From the NCBI GenBank assembly GCA_023846275.1, contig CM043868.1, forward strand, positions 15,843,755 to 15,907,754: a DNA stretch of 64,000 nt. Direction: 5' to 3'. The position numbers and the translations under genes were made by a program. Source of the stretch: Vanilla planifolia. Its lineage: Eukaryota > Streptophyta > Magnoliopsida > Asparagales > Orchidaceae. The notes under the pieces are model-generated. The model searched no databases and had not been told where the DNA came from. It saw only the letters and a program-made list of their open reading frames with translations. This document shows positions 14,492-26,200 of the stretch, in pieces; positions within the stretch are counted from its first letter, which is position 1, and each line of letters starts with the position of its first letter.

Positions 14492-17400
14492 ATGAGGTCG
14501 GACATGCGACTGGAGGCGACAGTCTTTCAGCTCACGCCTACTCGTACTAGGTTGGAAGCATGCCCTAAACATTCCTACTTTTTTTTGGATTGGTTTTGTA
14601 CCTTGAGTAAGTTTTCAATGGAGCGAGCTGGCTTTCGCTTTGGTGGAAGATCTCCTCGATGTTGACTGTGTTGAAGTTTTGTTTCTTGTGTTGACGCCAG
14701 CTAGTCTAACAGCGTTGAAGGGGATTGTATTTGTTTTGGATTTTTGCATTTCGGTTTGAAGGTCTGATGCTCTAGATCCTTCTGGTTGTAAACTTCCCTT
14801 GGGTTGTTTCCTTCTGGATCTTTTATGTTTTTTGCTTCTTTTTCTGTTTCATGCAGTTTATCAACAATGGTTTTGTTTCTGAAACAACTGAAAACCTGGA
14901 GCATGCGATTGTATGCTGAGTTATTAATTTGCTGGTTTTTTCCAGGTGTGATTTGGTAATTGTAGCAAATGGAAAGACGGAGAAGATCGCATCTGGTTTA
15001 TTGAATCCATTCCTTTCCCATCTAAAGACTGCTCGGGATCAAATCGGAAAAGGCGGCTATTCTATCAAACTTGTACCAGATCCAGCTGCAGAAGCGGCAT
15101 GGTTCACAAAGGACACTGTGGAGAGGTCTGAACCATATTTCAGCACTTTGGTATTAAGGGGCTCTAACCTAGGGTGCTCCATATATTTGTTTTTGCTTTT
15201 TGGCGTCAACTGACCCCATTTGAGTGATGTGAACGTGTTAGGTTTGTTCGCTTCGTAAGCACCCCTGAGGTATTGGAAAGAGTTAACACCATAGAATCTG
15301 AGATTTTGCAGATTGAAGATGCAATTTCAATTCAGGGAAATGGCAATCTTGGCATAAGCACTGTAAGTAATGGTCTTCTATAGGCATTTGCTTATAAGAA
15401 GCAAAGCAAGCTATTAACTGTTGTGACCATTTTGCGTATATGAATATCTCAGGTGGAAGAACATCATCATGCAAAACCAATCGGAAGCAGTGAAGGTATC
15501 TCAAGCTTTTAGCTTTTTCTTGTCCAAATGCAGGTTAACTTTCTTCTGTGTACCTGTGAACTTTGGGAAAATGTGGATCTCTGTAATTGTGAGGGATGGT
15601 TTTTAGTTTATGTTTTGATAACAACCTCATGTACCAAAAGAGTGTACAATTTATTATTCATCTTTACCATCGCTTCTTCCACATTTAAGCACTCTAAGAG
15701 CCAATTAGCCAAAACAATGTTTAAGACACTATAAACTTAGAAGCTCGTCTCGTTAACAAAAGAAAAATCACCATTTGATTGGAAAACTTTTGATGTTTAC
15801 TTGTTGTCTTTACTTCTTCCATGGCATCATCTTGAATTCTGTTCCATGCATGGATGGTTACTCTTGGAACTTTATGCCGTCACCTTTATCAGATGCTTTC
15901 ACGAACACCACAGTGACAAATATTTTTTTATATAGGTAGCAAGCCGGTGCTTGATCCAGATGCTGATAAGGCCATTGTTCTCTATAAGGTGAGAGTGTAA
16001 GGAAAATCTATTCATAGAGCAAATAATTCTCTATATGTGCTTGTAGACTCCAAGGATGTTTTGAGTTGAAGCAACTTCCCTGTGCTGGAAGAAGGCCCCT
16101 TTTTTGTCTTCATGAATCTTTGACCACAAATACGTATGCTTTTTGTTGGTTTATTACAGCCTGGATCACATGCGAACACACCGGAGCCAAATGGGTCCAA
16201 AACAAATGAGGAGAGCTCAAAGTATGTACAAGTCAAGAGTTTTTTTTTTTGAATGATTACTTTTAAACGGAATTTCTATAAGAAATGTGGATCCAACTTG
16301 TTCATAGCATCAAAGTGAACATCAGCAGAATTATTACTCCCATTATTTCATGGGTGTAGTATCATCAATGTCAGGATAGCATGCTATAAAATGTAATGCT
16401 TTGTCCATGTTAAAGCCTTCATTAAAGTTGTGTATTTTGGGTTGGTGCACTTTGTTTGATGTTCTATAGGGTTCAACTTGTAAGAGTTCTTGAGAGCCGG
16501 AAAAAAGTTTTGCAAAAGGAACAGGCTATGGCTTTTGCCCGTGCTGCTGCAGCTGGCTTTGATGTAGATAACATGGGCGACTTGATATCATTTGCAGAGT
16601 CATTTGGTGCATTGCGACTGAAGTGAGTTTCCATTCTGTTATAAGCTATTATAGGGTGCTTTTTACGGTACGCTTCCAATTTGGGATTCATCCTGTGATT
16701 ACAAAACAAAAGAATAAAGACAAAGTTTTTGTTAATGAGGGATGTACAAATCACTTTAGTTGTTATTGACTACCTAAAAAGATGTCTACAGAATGCCTAC
16801 ATTTTTCTTATTTCCATATTGAATTGTATCACATTCTACTAAAAAAAATTATTTGTGGTCAAATGAACAATTTAATGTTAAATCATGCTTTTGGGTCTCT
16901 TTTATAAGATAATCTGCTTAATTTTGCTGTTAATGTCCTTTGGTTCTAACTTCTTTTCCCATTGAAAACAGGGAAGCGTGTATAAGATACATTGAGTTAT
17001 GGAAATGTAAGCATGAAAGTGGACAATGGATAGAGGTTGAAGCTGCCGAAGCAGTGTCCTATAGATCTGAGTTTTCTCCTTTGAATACATCGGGGATTAT
17101 TCTCTCAGGAGATGAGGTTAGGCAAAAAGAGGTAGAAACATGGTCAGTTTCTGGTGGAGAAACGAGCATGGAGGGTAAAGCAAATCATATTAATTTGGAC
17201 AATGGTAGAGGTTAGAACTGATGCCTTTTCACATAATATTTATGTGATGCTGTTTTGTTTAAGGTCAAGTTAAATTGTGATGAAATTGAACATCTAAAAA
17301 GCTCAAGCACCAAATTGCATTAATCACCTAGAGCTAGACTACTTGTTTTTTTGTTCCTATTCCTTTTACATTTCAATTTGCTAATGATTTTCTGTTCTCT

Positions 17401-20400
17401 TTACATGGTGTCATTTCATTTTTGCTATGCTTAAATTTTGCAGCTCTAATTCCTTAGGTTTTAATTACCCAGATAAAAGCCTTCCTTCAGAACATCAGGC
17501 AACAAATGGCCAATCCGAATACTATCATGGACAGTTTCAGCACCCCTCAATTCCACAGTGGCCAATTCATCCGCAATTAGGTCCGCACATGTTTCAACCA
17601 TACCCATTGCAAGCAATGCCTTACTATCAGAATTATCCGGTGAATGGTCAACTCTTCCAAGCACCACCACCAACTATGCATGATCCTAGGTCGATGCATC
17701 AAAGAAAGGGAAAGAAAAAGCATTCTAGGAGCAAGGTTAGTACTTCTACATCTGGTGATTCTAGCCAAGGTACATCTGAATCTGAATCTGATGAAGAGCC
17801 TTTAAGAGGACATGGTTCACACCAAAAGGTTAGCCGATCAGGAAAGAAAAAGGGTGTTGTTGTTATCCGGAACCTAAACTACATTGCTGGGAGGGGACCC
17901 GAGACAACAGGAAACGGATCAGAATCCGCTCCTGACCCTGAATTAGAGGAAGGTAAGGATTCACTCTCTGAGAATGAAGAAAGAAAACATAAACCTTCTA
18001 GCTCTTCAAAGAAGAAAGATAATCATTCAAGAAACATGGATATTGCGAGTGTAGATCGAAATGAAGTACAGCTTCCTTTACAAGAAGCAGATGCTGGAAA
18101 CTGGCAAGCATTCCAGAGTTTCTTGTTGAGAGCTGAAGAGAAAATGGTCAATTCCAAAACTGGTGACATTTTTGATGGTGAGAAAGAACCTTCATTAAAG
18201 AAAGGACAGTATAAAGGTGAACATGATCTTATCATTCTTCCTGAACGGCATTCTGGTGATTATCATAAAGAAACTATCGTGGGATATGATTCTATGAATG
18301 GGAAGGGGAACCGAACTAAGAAGGCTGTTTCAACTGATGAATTTTTGGTGTCAAGTGACTGTAGAGGCCTTGGAGACAACCATACATATGCTCATTCTGG
18401 AGACACGGAAGGTATAAATGGTGGAGGTAAAATATCGAGGAATGATGATTTCATCATATATAGACAGGAGAAACAAATGGACAACAAGACAACTTCAGAT
18501 CTTCTTGTTTTCTGTGAGCATGAGCATGGTGGGAATTCAGAAAATAGTTCCTCTCACTACGTAACTGATGAGTCATTCATGGTTCCTGTTAGGTCAGGCT
18601 CACAAGATCTGGTTGGAGCAGACAGAAGGCTTACTATTGACATGGACACTGAGTTCCCGTCAGCTCCTCAGAGAAATGAAGACTCTTTGAATAAGGCGAC
18701 AACTAGAATCGAGTATGAGCCGGATGATTTAACCCTGATGCTTGAACGCGCAAAAGTGAATGAAACAATTGCCTATGGTTCAGCTGCGGATTATGACATT
18801 CAAGCTCCTCTTGTTATCAAGCAAGAAGCCAAGAAAGAAGAAAATGGTGTTGTATTAACTACAAATGAGGAATTGATGAAGACTGGCTTGGAAAAGAAGC
18901 TCAAAACTCCACAGAGGGGATTGAGTAACAAAATGAAGGATACAACGACCAGAAAGATGGCTTCATCAAGAGCTACACCATTGAATGAAGCCCAAAAGAG
19001 AGCAGAGAAGCTACGAAGTTACAAAGCTGATCTTCAAAAATTGAAGAAAGAACAGGTATACTTCTATAGATTTGCTTCAAATTTGTAGGCATCTTTTTAC
19101 ATAGACGAAATACTACATAACAAAAAATGAAGCTGTGGAATGGAACTTGTGATATGCAAGTTATCAAGTCCTCGGTCTGAAAAAGGAAAGTTGTTTGGGC
19201 AACTGACTAGTAGTTTTTAGCCTTTTGACATCTGATCTTCTTCTGTTTCAGGAAGAAGAAGAGATACAAAGATTGGAAGCTTTGAAAAGAGAACGACAGA
19301 AAAGGATTGCCGCAAGAAATGATGCAAATTCTGCCAAGTCATCTGCTAGTCCACAGCAATCCAAATCAAGGTTTCCTGGAAACGTCTTGCCAATTGCTTA
19401 CAAAAGCTCCAAATTTATGGACTCTGATCATAGGACAAATTTACCTCTACCAAAGGTACCTATAAAAACTACTTCAATTGGGTCCAATGAGTCTGGCAAA
19501 GCAAATAGCAATTCCAGATCAAATGGATTGAGTCGCACTGCATCACTATTACGAGAAACTAAAAATGAAAATAAGCTAGAGGGAAATCAACTATCTGCAC
19601 GAATTAGAAAGCTTTCGGAACCTAAAGGTGGTGCTGTGTCTAGAAAAAAGGGAAGCTTCAATCAAGCAGTGGTAAACAAAACAGTAGCTCAGGAGCCTCA
19701 TTCAAAAAAAGTTTCTGCAATAATACAGCTAGATAGGACTAAGTCAGAAACACTGCCAGAGCTCAAGATAACAGCTTATAGAAATCCTTCAGAACCAATC
19801 CAAAGTAAATCAGCTGTCAAGGAACAGAAACTGGCTGGAAGCAAAACCATGATCTCTGAAAATATCAACACTGAGAAGAATACAAATGCCTCTCCAAATT
19901 GTAATTACGTTGATGAAAATCTTGTGGTTGAGAAGACTGTGCTAATGCTAGAAAACAAAGTTGTCCCTGATCCTGCGGTTCAAACGTCAGATATGAAGAT
20001 AGAAGAGGACAAGTTTTATGGGGATATAAATAGAGACAGGCCTGTACTAGATACTGAATATGCTGCAATTGATGCTCCTACTTCATCAAGTTATAGAGGT
20101 GAAATAGAAAATCCTTCTAGAGGCAGCCAGGATGATCAACTTAACTATTATGAGAACTCTTATGAGGTAAAGTGCTATACCCATTGCTTTTCAATTCATG
20201 TCTTTGCAAATCAGCATAATTTAGATACATTAAGTTGAATTACTCTGCAATTGCTGTTTGACTTTATCCACTATGCTGATGTAGCAAGTTATTAAACCAA
20301 AAAATTTCAGGTACTTGTTGATTTTAACATCGATAATAATTGTTTTAAATGAAAAACAAAGTTCAAATATGATTGATGACACCTTGAAAGTCACCAAATT

Positions 20401-22289
20401 TAATCAGGTCCATCAGCTTGACCTCATTATTTGGTTTATTTGGAAGGTGACTCTTGATGCAACAATAAAACATTTTTCATGGGAGGGACTTCATGAATTT
20501 AAGTCTTTGAAGCTGTCTCTTGTAGAAGTTAGGATAAAGATGCATACATTAGACCCTTTATGTTTTGATATTTTCCCGGAACTTACACATGTGGGAATTT
20601 TTTGGCTGTATTTTCTTTTTTTTTTTCTTTGGCAATACTTAGAAACCAATTCGCACATGTTTTTTTTTTGCAACTTTATTTCATTAAAGCCTAACAAATT
20701 TGTTTAGCATTGGAACTTTGTCAAGCAGCTCGAATGAAAATAATTCACTCCTCTGTGGCTTCATAAGCACAGGTAAACTGGCTTATGGAGTTGTTAGTTC
20801 GATTTCTAGGATCTACAATGGTCTTATGTGAGATATGGCGTCACTTAAGACTATTATGATTCCATTTTTACCCGATTGAGGTCTGGCTCAAAAATGTCTT
20901 GAACCTATATTGCTCAAAGATTGGTTGAAGGTTTATGCTGATTTCGAGTGTTGATGGAGCCAGTTTGAAATCGAATCTTTGCTTTTTGTAGAACTATTAG
21001 AAATAACTTCATAGACCAGTTTAGTTAAATGTACTACACATAAAACAGTAAATATGTTTGCATTGAATATTATGTTGTATGTGTACCATATATGTCGAGC
21101 TGTTCTTGAAGCTTGATCAATCTGAGGCAAGCTCTGGTTGAAGTTGGGCTGGTGGTTGCTTTGTTTGTTTAATGTAATGTTTAGTAACAGTCAATCAAAT
21201 GTTTTTGAGAACTAAGTTAATAATCCTAGCAGCACCTTAGTTGCACATTCTCATTAATTAAAGCCTCAAACACACATTTAGGCATTGAATAGTTCATGTT
21301 AGTCTACATAATCAAACTTTGCTTGCCAATGATGTATGGTTTAGATGCTTCCGGCCTGATGGATACTAACAATCTGTACTTTTTAAATCTTATCAAGACA
21401 AGCAGTTTTACTTGGTGAAAGTAAACATAAATTTTACGAGAGATCCATTAAAACTTGGATGATCACCACAAGCTTGCATGCTACTTTGCTATTCACTTTA
21501 TCATATGACGCCTGTTCTGGCTTCTAGAAAAATTTTGAATGGTTATATGATCCTTTTTTTTTCGGTTTGGTTGGGAGGATTAGATTGTAGATGACTTCTC
21601 AAAGGATGAACCTCGGAGTGTCTTGGATCCAACTGTGACTGAGAAGGCTTGTAGTACTCCATCTGCAAGAGATTCTTCATTGGAGGAAACTCTTCCTGGT
21701 AATTTTCCTTCACCGCCTTGTTTTAAAATTCGGAAATTTTTGTAATTGTCTTGTGTACTAACATGATTCAGAATTTAACTCAGCAGGTCACAGCAATGAA
21801 GAACATGTGAAGCCACGGAATAAAGAATCAAAAGGCTTCAGGAAGCTGTGGAAATTTGGGAGAAAAGGCCATCATGGCTATGCTTCAGGTGATGGAAACC
21901 TTGATTCAGAAGGAATTGCTGATGATCACATGGTGGCCACTTCTTCGAATGATGGTAAGATCCTTCTCTTGTTAGCCCCGTCTTGATCTACACTCACATG
22001 TAGTTTTCTGCAAATAAGACATTATATTGGTTGAAAGCAAATCTCAATCTGCTTCATGCCTTCTGACTTCACTTCCTCCTTGTTCAAATCCCTCTTAAAG
22101 ATACAACTCAGGTTATGTTTTATTTGAAAAAAAATTATAAAAAGTCACTCCTAAAATGCTGAGTTATCTGTTATTCTTAAAATGGGAAGCCTGCTCATTT
22201 ATAATATTTTTACAGTTTCTCGTCCGTTCTCCATCTTCTCAACACTTCGTGGCAAGAACAATGAAAAGAGAATTGCAGCTTTAGCATGA
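14492..22289 (+). CDS. CIP7-like: COP1-interacting protein 7 (CIP7)-like protein, 13 coding exons, 1259 aa
   Basis: Coding exons: 14492-14550, 14946-15125, 15242-15362, 15453-15495, 15936-15988, 16160-16221, 16470-16622, 16972-17210, 17458-19055, 19252-20166, 21584-21698, 21787-21954, 22216-22289. All introns are GT-AG, and the spliced length is 3780 nt, exactly in frame. The N-terminus (residues 1-300) carries the family block: [14 protein letters not shown] near residue 12, then [21 protein letters not shown] and [12 protein letters not shown] Pro/Gln/Tyr-rich stretch (about 327-382), a Lys-rich basic cluster (about 384-400), a charged coiled-coil-like stretch across the exon 9/10 junction (about 812-860) and a basic C-terminal [12 protein letters not shown] (about 1195-1206) follow. 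In Arabidopsis, CIP7 is a nuclear COP1 partner that promotes light-regulated gene expression; the same role here is inferred, because the family has several paralogues. The start is the first in-frame ATG, just ahead of the conserved block. Confidence 0.93.
20167..21583 (+). other. Longest intron (intron 10) of the CIP7-like gene
   Basis: This 1417-bp intron lies between the exon ending SYE at 20166 and the exon starting IVDDFS at 21584. If it were retained, translation would stop at 20238 and the protein would lose its conserved C-terminal 118 residues. An AG at 20310 could act as an acceptor but leads to a stop within 14 codons, so it was not used. No other feature was seen inside. Confidence 0.7.
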
Positions 22290-23273
22290 GCAACGAGAGA
22301 CCGGCAATTTTTCTTTTTCTTGTTCCTTTTTTCATTTGAACGTGAACGTGAATGATGCTGTTGCAGAGACAATGTTGGTTGTATGGTGCGCTTATGTAAG
22401 CATTTTTATTTTATTTATGCTTGTATTTAAATTCATTTGTGTTCATAAGTTTCGGACTTTTGTGCTGTTATTATTGTCTATTCCACTTGGATATTTTTGT
22501 GAGAAAGTACGTTTTTTCAATACCAGGAATTTGCTAGATTTTCTAAATAGTTTTCCTGAACATTTTATTTGTTTTCATTCAAAGTTTCTTTTGAAATTCA
22601 CTTACCTTTTCTTAAGATCAGATTTTGGTTTTAAGACACTGTAGATTTTGTTATTTGTGGTGTTTTTTTTTTTATAATTTTTAACGTTTTTGTAGTGCTA
22701 TATGCATTAGTAAATGTTTTTTAATTTGATTTTTTGACAATATTTTGAGTTTTTAGTACTTTTTATTTAAATAATTTAACGATGTATTTCAGTCTCTCCC
22801 ACGATTCTTTTACAATGTATTCTCAGCTTATTTTCAATTAGAATAAAGAACATATTAGTAATCAGTGATTTCATTCGATAAATATGTACATGTAGCTGGT
22901 ACATCAAGTCGCAGCCCATGACATTTTTTGGATTTCTGTGGCCGTTAAGTTTCGGTTATTTCATTCAATAAATAATTTAAAAGCTAAACAATATACATAA
23001 CTAAAAATGCTAAATTCAAACATAATTCAAATACCATCCACAACAAATTTTGTAAAACAATTGAGAAGGATGCATCTGCAACATCAGAAATAGACGAGAA
23101 ACGAGACAACAAATGGCATAAACATATCAGCAAGTCCACAAAATGATCAAAACAGAAAGAATCAAAATAACTCAAAAAGACATTCTGCTGAAAAATCTAA
23201 ATCCACTGCCGAAGAATAGATAGGACAATATCTTAAATCTAACTAACGCAAAAAAAAAAAATTACAACCTTGT
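22290..23273. other. Interval between two convergent genes (3' UTRs)
   Basis: The CIP7-like and L14 genes converge on this 984-bp interval, so it should hold both 3' UTRs. The first ~500 bases are T-rich on the plus strand, as expected for the CIP7-like 3' UTR, and AATAAA-like hexamers occur around 22850-22980. No ORF here resembles a known protein. Confidence 0.5.
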
Positions 23274-26200
23274 TCAAGAGGTCGCATTCTTCTTAAGCTT
23301 CGAAAGCTCCCTTCTGACAGCAGATGCTCTCTGAAAATACAGAAAACCATTAAGTGTTAGGCAATATGATTTTAAAAAGAAAAGTTTGCATCCAAGAAAA
23401 TTTATAATTAACAGTGTGACTTTAACTATAGCACTCAAGAAATAAAATAAAATAAAATAAAATTAAAAATCAACCTTCATCTTGGCCAGCATGACCTTGA
23501 ACCTTTCGAAGTCATTCAGGGAAGCTCTCCTCTTCTGCACTATAAGCTTCCTTCCCCACGAGCTTTTCTCCCACCTATTCTTCACGTCTGTGACACGACT
23601 TTTGTTTTAGGGTGGGCGCTCCCGAAATGGAAGCAACAAAAAAAAATTCATTATTCGAGTTTGACCTGCTGCTTCCATGGCGGAAATTAGAACGCTTTTC
23701 TTGGGAATTCTTGGAATGTCTATCTTGATATCTGTCAGGGATAGTCTCTTGAAGTTTATTTGTTCACGAATCATATCAGGCGCATCAACTAAAGCCTGAT
23801 ACACAACAAGATGTAGATGTTGCGCAGGCAAGAATTAGATATAGTTGGCCAAATAACGCTTAAATAATGACTCAACAAATCACACTAAAACACAACGACA
23901 ATGGTAGGTTCCATGGTGATATGAGCCTTCAAGCAATGACTACTCCAACAACAAAGATATCCAAGTCCTTGTGAATATGTTAATTTTTTAACTTTTACTC
24001 GATTAAAATCAATCAACTTAAATGGCTCAGATCACAAACTACAAGCTATGCTTTTGGAATGACACTTCCAGTGACAGTTTTGACAATTCTTCCTTCACAT
24101 CTACCTCAGCTGTTATTGGGTGGTTAGATCCATGATCAATACATCTCAGCTGCAATCACAGAGGTACTTCTCTTCAGGACCCTTGTAACTCCAAGGGTCC
24201 AGGTACAAACATAATAAAAGATAAGCATTAATATTCTAATCCACAACATAATTAAAGTTCCCAAAATCTAAATCACACAACATTTAAACTGTTCTTCAGA
24301 ATTCAAATTGTGCTTATCAGGAAGACTCCAGCACAGCATTAATATTTTGCCATTAACTACATCAAACTAAAAATGCAAAGCAATACACAACGCATAGCTT
24401 GATCTCCTTTGGGTCTAGATCTACGCTTGTCTAAACCATTCTTGTGAAGACTAACAAGCCATCCCTCATCCCATCTCTAGACTACCACAAAACCTAAAAC
24501 AAAGAAAAATCCTCCAGACTGCTTAGTAAGGTTACACCTCTGGTAATTGTTCCACAAAGGTCCAAATCATTTCAAGATATTTCCTCAAGGCACATCATCA
24601 ATCAAGTTAGGACAACGATCTAAAGAACACCTACATCAAGCCTATACCTCAAGGCTGTTCTGTTCCATAAGAAATCTTCTCAAGAATTCACCAAGTCTCC
24701 TCAGGCTACACTAATCTACAAACTTTGAGGACAACACTCGGCAAGACCATCTTTACCTTGCAAACATACTCCTTAAAGCTCAATAAACACTTAAGATGCT
24801 CTATTCTACCCTCAAGAAGTCCTTCATCCATATCAAGACAACCTCCTTGATGTCCCTTTCCATCTCAAGAATGTTCTGAAGAAAATTCCCTCGCTACTCC
24901 AGGTTCCCATTGCTTTGAAGTCAATGTCACAAGAACTTGTTTCTTAAGCCATGCTTCAAAAACCACCTTCTACTTGAGGTATGTTGCCAACTCAAGCTAC
25001 CATCTTGAGACAAATCCCTTCATCAAGCTTTCCTCTTGAGATTTTTATCCACCATGAGTTCGTTGAGATGAGTCTTGCAACTATTTAATACCTCTTGAGA
25101 ACAACTTCTCAAGATCCACCTTATCTACCCCAAAACTTCTCAAGACTTATAACATCCTCAAGATACATTCTATTTTATCTCAAGATCTTTCTTGACATTT
25201 CTTCTTTTCTTTAAAAAAAAAATTGAACTCACTCTTACACGCTGTCATGCTCACAACCAACAAAGAAGTACCTACATGTCTACAACACATTCGTTGCTTC
25301 TTTCAATATCCATTACCTATTAAAGTACCACACAATTTGCTTCAAAGGCTCCTGCTTACTAGTTGCATGTTAATGCTTCATCACCCTCCCTACAGGTGAG
25401 TTAGACACCTCCTTTGCTTGACAAAATTGTCTATTATACCTTTGCACAACCTTCATAGGTTAAATAACCAGATCTCCAACAAACAAGTAATTCGTTCTTT
25501 ACAATGTCTCTACCAAGCTTGTAGCAATCAAATTACTCTAACATCTAATTTTGAAGATAACATAAGACGCCTCCATTTGGATCTAAAGAAAACAACTCCT
25601 CACAACCATCACTTGCAACTAACTTCCCCTTTTATCTCTTTCCTTTGTCATCAATGTCAAGCTAACGTTAATAATCTTCAACCATTCCACCATTATTTCT
25701 TCAACAATACTATCAACAACATACTCCTTTTCATCCACTTGCTTTGTTATGATTTAAATTCTAGGTGCATCTTCCAACATTCATTCTTAAGAAATACAAG
25801 TCTCATACAATGATGGCATAAGATAACCTTGTTAAAAGAATTTAAAGTAAATTCGTCAGAGAATGCCTTCATCCTTTGTTCTTGAAGTTAAAATTCTTTT
25901 GGTGAGAGTTCATTCATGCTCACAATCCTTATTCTTAATGGTCATGATGCATGTAGCTATTTGACTAATGCTATTAAAGGGAAAGAGTGTAACCTCACTA
26001 GCATTTTGTGAAGCTAAACAAAAAAATATTTGCTAATGAATCTTTTTTCTCCAAGATTTACACCAAGTTAAATCACTTGACTCCTAACTATCATTGTATA
26101 GCCACTTACTCCAGCTAGCTTTCCCATAACCCAAAGGTTAAAGTTCTTTCCATAAAAGCGTCTTAGAGTTACTAAAATTGTAACCTACAAGCTATTCACC

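Noticed and set aside
17443..17458. First AG at 17443 as the acceptor of CIP7-like exon 9
   Set aside because: With the phase left by exon 8 it runs into a TAG within five codons. The AG at 17456-17457 restores the frame and joins to GFNYPDK.
20311..20353. Possible extra CIP7-like exon after a CAG at 20310
   Set aside because: It hits a stop after 14 codons. Exon 11 at 21584 continues in frame into conserved sequence.
25418..25813. 131-codon frame inside the RPL14 intron
   Set aside because: It has low-complexity His/Asn/Leu/Ser content typical of C-rich repeat DNA, no domain and no splice partners.
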